This document shows positions 31,407-37,116 of a stretch of DNA of 37,116 nucleotides, piece after piece (within the stretch, counting starts at the first letter, position 1; each line of letters starts with the position of its first letter). The stretch spans positions 1 to 37,116 of the forward strand of contig CAIQUS010000049.1 in the NCBI GenBank assembly GCA_903875045.1. The letters are read 5' to 3'. Made by a program: the position numbers and the translations under genes. The notes beneath the pieces are model-generated. The model was not told the origin of the DNA, searched no databases, and saw only the letters and a list, made by a program, of their open reading frames with translations. The stretch comes from an uncultured Bacteroidales bacterium. GTDB taxonomy: Bacteria > Bacteroidota > Bacteroidia > Bacteroidales > FEN-979.

Positions 31407-33914
31407 ATGAAAAAAATGTACTTCAATTTTAACCTGCTGCTGATCACTGTGTTGATGTTGCAGCCTTTTTTACTGATGTCTCAGTCGAACCAGTATCTGC
31501 ATTTTGATAAGGTAGATGATTTTGCGCAGTTACCGAACGGTTCACAGTATTTTTCGGGCGGTACCCAGCTCTCGCTCACCGGATGGTTTTATTGCGATGC
31601 ACTTGCTTACGGACAGGGTTATATGGGATTCCGTGCCGGTTCGGGAACAGCAGAATTCTACATGATCCAGTTGAACACCGGGGTTATGGAATGCCGCCTG
31701 CTTACCACGGCAGGGCTATTCGAATTTGTAGCTCCGGCAAACACCGCCATTCCTCAGATTTGGCAGCACTTCGCCTGGATTTACGATGGATCCACCATAA
31801 AACTTTATGTCAACGGGGTTTTGAAAGGCAGCAAACCTGCTTCGGGAACTTTTCTTGGTCCGAATGTAACCTTTGCCATCGGGAAAAGTGTGCTGGGTGG
31901 TTTCAATTTTGTTTATGGCGGAAGGGTTGATGAGGTTTCCGCCTGGAATAAGGCACTCACACAGGCTGAGATCCAGAATATCATGGCCAATGAACTCACC
32001 GGCCAGGAGGCAAACCTGCAACTTTATTATAAGTTTAACCAGGGTGTGCCCGGGGGCAACAACACCTCCATCACCAAACTGATTTGCATGACAGGCAACG
32101 GCGAACGGGATGCCGACCTGCTGAACTTTGCCATGACAGGCGCTACCTCCAATTTCAACGGCACACTCGATCCGGGTTATCAGGCCATTTCATTCCCGCA
32201 GATACCTGATCATCTTACCACCGATCCTCCTTTTACCATTGATGCTACTGCCACATCAGGCCTCCCGGTGGGTTTTGAAGTGCTGTCGGGCCCTGCCACC
32301 ATCAATGGTTATACAGTCACCCTCACAGGTGCCCCCGGAGAGGTCAGCATCAAGGCCACTCAACCCGGAAATGGCACTTTCTCTGCTGCAGATCCGGTTA
32401 TTAACAAGTTCATGGTCCTCGACCCGATGCTGCATGTGCCTTTGATCGATGCCCGGCATCCGCTGGCAGGAGATGTGTTTGTAACATCTCTTTCAAAGAT
32501 ACTGCTCTCGGCTTTTTCAACAATCGCCTACCCGGCATTGTTCCATGTGCAGGAGGTGAAGTTCAAGATAAATTCAGAGACGATTCCGGCACAGACCTTT
32601 AATAACGGACACTTTATTGCCTGGTGGACACCTCCCTCTTATGGCAACTATACCCTCACCATTATTTCTACCAACAATTACGGCGCTTCTGCCGAGGAAA
32701 CATTTACCATAAACATTGTCCCCGAAGCAACCAATATGGTAGTCGTCGCAGCACAAAACGTATGGCTTAATCCGACCAATGTCACGCAAACCGTTGCTGC
32801 CGACTTACCATCCTATCTTGGTGCATTTGAAAAAGTAACGGCCACCTTGTCACTCACATGTCCGCCGGGGGGCTGCGGCGAATGGGACAGGGTTGCCAGT
32901 GTTGATTTGAAAGGCCACAACGGCCAATGGTATGAGATCATACGGTATATCACGCCTTATGGCGTTGCCTGTTCACATTCCATCGATTTGACCGATTACA
33001 TGTCGCTTTTGCTCGGGAAAGCAGAATTCAGGTTCAATTGTTCTACCCTCGACAACGGTTACTATTATAAACTCACGTTGAATTACACCAAAGGGGTTCC
33101 GGCATATTTATACAGTACGGTACACGAAGTGTGGAAGGATATTTATCCTTTCGGGGATTATGCCAATCTCCAGCCCGTTGAAAACCGGCTCTTTGAATTT
33201 CCTGATGGTTCGGCAGCGGCTAAACTGAAGTTGGTTTCTACCGGACATGGCTGGGGCGACCTGAATACCAGCAATGCAGCTGAGTTTTATGACGCAACGC
33301 ACCACATCTGGGTAAACGGGGTACAAACCTTTGAACAGCATAATTGGAAAGACTGCAACCCGAATCCCGATGCCTGCCAGCCTCAGAACGGAACCTGGTA
33401 TTATGACCGTGCCGGTTGGTGCCCCGGTTCCATTGCCCAATGGTTTGACTACAGCATGACACCCTATATTGCAGGGCAAAACGTGGAGTTGAAATATGTT
33501 TTTTATGAAAACTATGTCGACCAGTGCCATCCCAACAATCCCAGCTGCGTTACAGGGGTTACCTGTACCAATTGCGCCGATGGGTTCAACCCGACACTTG
33601 ATGTTGCCTGCAACATGGTAGTCTTTGCAAACAATCCGTTGCTGACCGGGACAGAAAACCTGCGTACCACTCCAACACGATACAGTGTCAGGCCAAACCC
33701 CGCCAGCGAAAGTGCAGAGATTTATGCTTTTGGATCCCCTGCTGCACAAACCTTTCCGGTTCAAATGCTGACCATTGCCGGCACATTGGTTGGACAGTTC
33801 GATTGGGATGGAAAATTGCTGAGGCTTAATCTTTCACAGTACCCCAGGGGGGTGTATATCCTGAAGATCCGTACACCGGACAGAACGGAGATCAAAAAGC
33901 TTGTTCTTCAGTAA
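31407..33914 (+). CDS. LamG + PNGase F-like T9SS-exported protein
   Basis: The 835-residue protein has a signal peptide (about 1-25), a LamG/concanavalin-like domain (about 28-215, WFYCDA, WQHFAWIYDGSTIKLYVNG, RVDEVSAWNKALT), Ig-like segments (about 265-440), a PNGase F-like region (about 445-745) and a T9SS sorting domain (about 760-835, VRPNPASES to IKKLVLQ). The PNGase F part contains GCGEWDR (Asp494), EIIRYITPYG, GHGWGDLNTSNAAEF (Glu626) and YDRAGWCPG, recalling peptide:N-glycosidase F, which releases N-glycans from glycoproteins. Asp494 and Glu626 align with PNGase F Asp60 and Glu206 by my reading; the position I align with Glu118 is Ser546. Located after susCD, it suggests glycoprotein deglycosylation; activity is untested. 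Confidence 0.85.
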   Translation: MKKMYFNFNLLLITVLMLQPFLLMSQSNQYLHFDKVDDFAQLPNGSQYFSGGTQLSLTGWFYCDALAYGQGYMGFRAGSGTAEFYMIQLNTGVMECRLLTTAGLFEFVAPANTAIPQIWQHFAWIYDGSTIKLYVNGVLKGSKPASGTFLGPNVTFAIGKSVLGGFNFVYGGRVDEVSAWNKALTQAEIQNIMANELTGQEANLQLYYKFNQGVPGGNNTSITKLICMTGNGERDADLLNFAMTGATSNFNGTLDPGYQAISFPQIPDHLTTDPPFTIDATATSGLPVGFEVLSGPATINGYTVTLTGAPGEVSIKATQPGNGTFSAADPVINKFMVLDPMLHVPLIDARHPLAGDVFVTSLSKILLSAFSTIAYPALFHVQEVKFKINSETIPAQTFNNGHFIAWWTPPSYGNYTLTIISTNNYGASAEETFTINIVPEATNMVVVAAQNVWLNPTNVTQTVAADLPSYLGAFEKVTATLSLTCPPGGCGEWDRVASVDLKGHNGQWYEIIRYITPYGVACSHSIDLTDYMSLLLGKAEFRFNCSTLDNGYYYKLTLNYTKGVPAYLYSTVHEVWKDIYPFGDYANLQPVENRLFEFPDGSAAAKLKLVSTGHGWGDLNTSNAAEFYDATHHIWVNGVQTFEQHNWKDCNPNPDACQPQNGTWYYDRAGWCPGSIAQWFDYSMTPYIAGQNVELKYVFYENYVDQCHPNNPSCVTGVTCTNCADGFNPTLDVACNMVVFANNPLLTGTENLRTTPTRYSVRPNPASESAEIYAFGSPAAQTFPVQMLTIAGTLVGQFDWDGKLLRLNLSQYPRGVYILKIRTPDRTEIKKLVLQ

Positions 33915-33921
33915 AACCAGG

Positions 33922-35247
33922 TCATTTTTTCAATGCCTCCATCGGATCAGGCACCGAATGACTAAGCCCTCCGGCCAATTCATCGTTAAAAGTTGTCGGA
34001 ACATGGTTGGCTTCGGTTCGCTGTTTCCAGGATTGAGATTGCTTCCCGTCATCCTTGCGGATCATGGTGATGCAATTTTCCACCGGGCAGATCAGGGAAC
34101 ATAAATTGCAACCGACACAGTTCTCTTCATTGATCCGGGGAATCCGGTCATTTTTATCATCATTCAGTTCAATGGCCTGGTGGGCGCCATCTTCGCAGGC
34201 AATGTAACATAGCTGGCAACCGATACACTTTTTACTGTCGATGGTTGCTTTTATGCTGTAATTGAGGTTGAGTTCCTCCCAGGTTTTTACATTCGGAAGC
34301 GCTTTCCCGACAAATTGATCAATGGTTGAAAATCCATGTGAATCCATATATTGCCCGAGTCCCGATGTAAGATCACGGATAATTCCAAAACCATAATGCA
34401 TCACAGCCGTGCAAATTTGTACCGATGATGCCCCAAGCAGGATGAATTCCACCGCATCACGCCAGTTTTCAACTCCGCCTATCCCCGAGATCGGTAGCCT
34501 GACCAGCGGATGCTGTGCACAGTTTTTCACCATATTGAGTGCGATCGGTTTTACCGCCGGGCCGCAATATCCGCCATTGGTACTGTGATTTTCAACAACA
34601 GGGTATGTTACAAAATTGTCAATGTCCACACCAATCAAACTCTGAATGGTATTGATCAACGAGATGGCATTTGCCCCTGCACGGCGAGCCGCCTGGGCGG
34701 GCTTGGTAATGTCTGATATGTTAGGCGTTAACTTTACGACGACCGGAATTTTTGCAACCTCCATCACCCAGCGCGTAATGGTTTCAAGGACTTCAGGCTC
34801 CTGCCCCACCACAGAACCCATGCCTCTTTCGCACATCCCGTGAGGGCACCCGAAATTCAGTTCAATTCCATCGGCTCCGGCATTCTGAACATCACTGACA
34901 ATTTGCTGCCACTCCTTTTTGGTTTGTACCATCAATGAAGCAATGACCGCGTGGTTGGGAAAATGTTTTTTAACCTCTTCCATTTCACGCAGGTTATCGC
35001 ATAAACGACGATCGGTTATGAGTTCAATGTTGTTAAACCCCACTACCCTGGTTCCCCGGTGGTTCATCCCGCCATATCTGCTCGAAACGTTCACCACAGG
35101 CACGCCGAGGGTTTTCCACACAGCTCCGCCCCAACCCTGGTCAAATGCCTTCATGATTTGATAACCTGAATTTGTAGGCGGTCCGGAAGCCAGCCAAAAA
35201 GGATTTGGCGCTTTTATGCCGGCAAAATTTATTTCAAGATTGGCCAT
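33922..35247 (-). CDS. preA: NAD-dependent dihydropyrimidine dehydrogenase subunit PreA
   Basis: PreA is the FMN/Fe-S subunit that reduces uracil or thymine (or runs in reverse) with its partner PreT. The 441-residue protein has a dihydroorotate-dehydrogenase-like FMN barrel (about 1-305; NFAGIKAPNPFWLASGPP, ELNFGCPHGMCERGMG, SGIGGVENWRDA) and a C-terminal two-cluster ferredoxin domain with CIGCQLCYIAC (Cys341-351) and CVGCNLCSLIC (Cys377-387). No preT or hydantoinase gene is adjacent in this window. Where mammalian dihydropyrimidine dehydrogenase has its active-site Cys (in LACGQ, from memory), this protein reads SVVGQ; a nearby Cys139 in GMCERG may matter. A -7 box lies upstream. The gene converges on the PNGase F-like gene with a 7-bp gap. 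Confidence 0.93.
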   Translation of the reverse strand: MANLEINFAGIKAPNPFWLASGPPTNSGYQIMKAFDQGWGGAVWKTLGVPVVNVSSRYGGMNHRGTRVVGFNNIELITDRRLCDNLREMEEVKKHFPNHAVIASLMVQTKKEWQQIVSDVQNAGADGIELNFGCPHGMCERGMGSVVGQEPEVLETITRWVMEVAKIPVVVKLTPNISDITKPAQAARRAGANAISLINTIQSLIGVDIDNFVTYPVVENHSTNGGYCGPAVKPIALNMVKNCAQHPLVRLPISGIGGVENWRDAVEFILLGASSVQICTAVMHYGFGIIRDLTSGLGQYMDSHGFSTIDQFVGKALPNVKTWEELNLNYSIKATIDSKKCIGCQLCYIACEDGAHQAIELNDDKNDRIPRINEENCVGCNLCSLICPVENCITMIRKDDGKQSQSWKQRTEANHVPTTFNDELAGGLSHSVPDPMEALKK

Positions 35248-35320
35248 TGATGCTTCTGTTTAAAGTATACAACCTCATGGTAACGTGGTTTACTCTTTTC
35301 ACACTGGCTATTAAAAGCCG

Positions 35321-35328
35321 CAAACTTA
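35321..35328 (-). promoter_or_regulatory. Bacteroidota -7 box upstream of preA
   Basis: The minus strand reads TAAGTTTG, matching TAnnTTTG, about 74 bp before the preA start codon. No strong -33 TTTG is present; TTTA lies 23 bp further upstream. Confidence 0.45.
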
Positions 35329-35840
35329 ACTTTTTTTAAGTGGGAGAGGGATTAAACCATGGTCATCCTGATTATCCGTTCTACAGGCCGGAACCCTTTA
35401 TTCCCAGGTCAATTGAAAGCAAAAGTAACGTGAATGTAACTTCTTTGCAAATTTATTTCGGGGTTATCGAATCTTATCTTTTAACATCGGATACTATAAT
35501 TGTTTTCAGGTTGACTTTGCTAACCTCATCATTTACTGATATTTTTCGGACCAGGTGGATGATCAGATGAATATTTTTTGAAAAATGATTATCTTTGTGA
35601 AAAGTTGGAATATGAAGACAACTCATCTTCCAAAAGATATAACCACGAAAAAGAACACAAACCGGGCTTTATCATAACCCCAACGCGCATTGAAGTCCTG
35701 AAAGCCATAAGTTCACGAATGCGAATTTCAGGGTTGAGGGCAGCGAGGCAGATAAAAATCTGAGGAAAATTGTTCATAGGAATAATCGGAGTCCTGATGT
35801 ATTATACTTAAAACGGGATAAAAACGTACATTTTTAAAAA

Positions 35841-35960
35841 TCCAAATTCCAAGTTTCAAGCCCCAAATTCCAAGAAAAAAACTCATGAGCGTTGCTGATT
35901 AATAAACTGTGAAAGCCAGGATTTGGGATTTGAGGCTTGGAATTTGAGACTTGGAATTTG
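35841..35960. repeat. Inverted arrays of the CTTGGAATTTG unit
   Basis: The left arm (35841-35874) carries CCAAATTCCAAG units. The right arm (35919-35960) carries the complementary CTTGGAATTTG/GGATTTGGGATTTG units. They are separated by about 44 bp, so the region could fold into a long imperfect hairpin. No protein is encoded. Confidence 0.75.
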
Positions 35961-36176
35961 CGATCAGAATGTCATGATTTACACCGTTTGCAGTATAATT
36001 GAGCGTGGATTCCAAGTATTACCACTTCATCATGCTGAAAGACCAACATCGACAGGTACCAGGCAGCACTATCAAGTGAGGGAGCAGCCGAAGGATAAAT
36101 TCACGGGATAGTTTGCCTGCTAAAATAGTTCTGCGAAAAATAAAATATTCACTCAAATGAATTCAAAATCATCCCT

Positions 36177-36986
36177 ATGCTCAGGATTGACCGGCTCTTT
36201 ATTCTTCTCTTTTCAGGCTTTACAATACTTGCAGGTTGCAGCAAGAACGAAACAATATATGAACCGGTGGGGCCGGACATGGCAACACTAAAGAAACAAT
36301 ACAAACTGGCGGTTATCGATGCAAAAACAGCCCAACCTTATGAGATTTACCGGAGCCTTGTGGCCATCAAATATTATGGAGACAGTACGGCCGGACAAGG
36401 AAATCTATCCTGGTCGGCTGATTCAACCGGGAAAATGCGGATCCTGGTTATTTCATGGATGAAAAAAAGTTCAACCCAATACTGGCCTGCTGGAAAAACT
36501 TTCAAAACCAACAACAACCAGGCTTATATGTCATGGGTAACGACAGCTCCGGAGATGACGGACTTTTTAAAAAAAAACCAGTTCCAGAATCAACCTTCAT
36601 TGCACTTGCGCGTCGCTCAAATTTTGGGAATGCCTCCTGACAGCCAAAATGATTATTTTGTCGAATTCTGGGTTTATCCGGGAAATTTGTTTCGCCCTGC
36701 ACCGGATCCGGAAATCACCGACCATGAAGCCGATCTGTTTTTCCCTTCATCTGCCACCCGGAAGCACAAGTCCTGGTTCCTGAACGAAATGAAGAATAAA
36801 TATGATACCTCAACAACCTCCGCATTCCCATGGACCCGGCTAGGATACACTTATGACTGGGGCAATCCGATTCATCCGATAGGCTTCAGTGAATTTGTCG
36901 TGGATACCTCTTCCCTGGTCACCGTTAAAAGAATCTGTACCTCCTGGGAATATTACCTTACCTCGGGGAATTCTCTAATCGAGTAG
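36177..36986 (+). pseudogene. Lipoprotein gene truncated at its 3' end by an antisense group II intron
   Basis: The reading frame encodes 269 residues with a lipoprotein signal peptide and lipobox LAGC (Cys21). The mature part has no family I recognise. It is Trp-, Tyr- and Lys-rich, with segments such as YWPAGKTFKTNNNQAYMSWV and a C-terminal region LGYTYDWGNPIHPIGFSEFVVD, the latter typical of small secreted Bacteroidota lipoproteins. The last codons (Ile-Glu-stop, 36978-36986) fall inside what I read as the 3' end of a group II intron on the opposite strand. The native frame therefore ends at Leu267 (codon 36975-36977) and its true C-terminus would lie beyond the intron, outside the window. 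Because the intron is antisense to the gene, splicing cannot restore it. The remaining protein may still be made. Confidence 0.7.
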
Positions 36987-37116
36987 GTAGGGGGATTGCT
37001 CCCCCGCCCTCTCACACCACCGGGCATACTTTCGTACACGGCGGTTTCTTTAAATTGTTTAGCCGATTGTAATTCAATGTAAGGTTGTACAAACCTTGCT
37101 CTTCAAACCATCGAAT
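36978..37116 (-). mobile_element. Group II intron, 3' end (domains V and VI), antisense to the lipoprotein gene
   Basis: On the minus strand, 37045-37016 folds as a domain V hairpin. It has a 7-bp lower stem (ACCGCCG with CGGTGGT), a 2-nt CC bulge on the 3' side, a 5-bp upper stem and a GAAA tetraloop. The catalytic triad reads CGC rather than the commoner AGC. Domain VI follows (37013-36981), with an upper stem GGGGGA/TCCCCC, a GCAA loop, and a lower stem (GAG, AGG with CCT, CTC) that leaves one A unpaired at 36984. This is the expected branch-point adenosine, seven nucleotides from a predicted 3' splice site after 36978. The 5' part and most of the reverse transcriptase lie beyond the window. 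Fold and layout are directly visible; the boundary is inferred to within a base or two. Confidence 0.82.
37012..37116 (-). CDS. C-terminal end of a group II intron reverse transcriptase/maturase (partial)
   Basis: The frame open at the window edge reads IRWFEEQGLYNLTLNYNRLN (37116-37057) and runs 34 codons to a TGA at 37014-37012, overlapping intron domain V. The WFEEQGL-NLT pattern resembles the C-terminal tail of LtrA-type intron proteins. Only the tail is present, so neither the reverse transcriptase domain nor the maturase domain can be checked. The frame's continuation through domain V is common for such ORFs but could also mean that the true stop codon has been lost. Confidence 0.6.
   Translation of the reverse strand: MRWFEEQGLYNLTLNYNRLNNLKKPPCTKVCPVV

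Larger units (their letters stand above)
35248..36176. other. Long gene-poor region with repeats and a possible gene relic
   Basis: These 929 bp hold no gene I can support. Near the left end is the preA promoter box. At 35590-35597 a TATCTTTG box is followed 14 bp later by an ATG (35612) opening a 21-codon frame (MKTTHLPKDITTKKN...). Another frame spans 35578-35763 (ending ISGLRAARQIKI). Both may be relics of a decayed gene; I cannot identify either. At 35841-35960 lie inverted arrays of CTTGGAATTTG. The rest up to 36176 shows nothing recognisable. Confidence 0.5.

Noticed and set aside
33108-33764. Minus-strand open frame of 218 codons within the PNGase F-like gene
   Set aside because: It is antisense to a supported gene with signal peptide and sorting domain; the cysteine-rich translation resembles no family.
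35340-35570. 76-codon plus-strand open frame upstream of preA
   Set aside because: No recognisable motif, no proper promoter, and it overlaps the region upstream of the preA promoter; not supported as a gene.

Overview
The window looks like a chromosomal segment of an anaerobic member of the Bacteroidota (Bacteroidales/Marinilabiliales-like; exact taxon not determinable). Supporting signs are a SusC/SusD pair, four proteins with C-terminal type IX secretion (T9SS) sorting domains, an oxygen-independent sulfatase-maturating radical SAM enzyme, genes without Shine-Dalgarno sequences, and several upstream copies of the Bacteroidota -7 promoter box TAnnTTTG.

Layout. (a) 1-6107, minus strand: a sialate O-acetylesterase-like secreted enzyme followed after 17 bp by a 1254-residue polytopic membrane protein with several extracytoplasmic sensor-like domains and a cytoplasmic C-terminal region that resembles a degenerate STAND-type module. 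(b) 6183-11803, housekeeping: a WalJ/YycJ-like metallo-beta-lactamase-fold hydrolase, glycyl-tRNA synthetase and a YdcF/SanA-like membrane protein (plus strand), then pth, rplY/ctc and prs (minus strand; the prs-ctc-pth order is also known in Bacillus). (c) 11869-14391: a pentapeptide-repeat protein, a REPIN-like palindrome cluster, and a membrane metallophosphoesterase. (d) 14436-17910: an anaerobic sulfatase-maturating enzyme convergent with a Ser-type sulfatase that ends 4 bp away. (e) 18348-26040: a three-gene run (outer-membrane barrel, 968-residue T9SS protein of unknown function, 1292-residue beta-helix T9SS protein, the last two overlapping by 4 bp). (f) 26153-33914: SusC, SusD and a LamG + PNGase F-like T9SS protein, plausibly a glycoprotein-utilisation locus. 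(g) 33922-35247: preA. (h) 35248-37116: about 0.9 kb without a recognisable gene, a lipoprotein gene, and the 3' end of an antisense group II intron (domains V and VI plus the end of its reverse transcriptase) that cuts off the lipoprotein gene's 3' end.

The accessory genes fit together as glycan/glycoprotein scavenging: removal of O-acetyl groups from sialic acid, desulfation with its dedicated maturase, N-glycan release, and SusCD uptake. This is inference from gene families only.

The non-coding DNA is unusually rich in interspersed low-complexity repeats of at least five families. Several begin at, or include, the stop codons of genes, and one lies in frame inside a coding sequence. The most striking single structures are the antisense group II intron at the right edge, the REPIN-like cluster, the inverted 8-bp tandem arrays that bracket the YdcF-like gene, and the uncharacterised secreted operon at 18348-26040.
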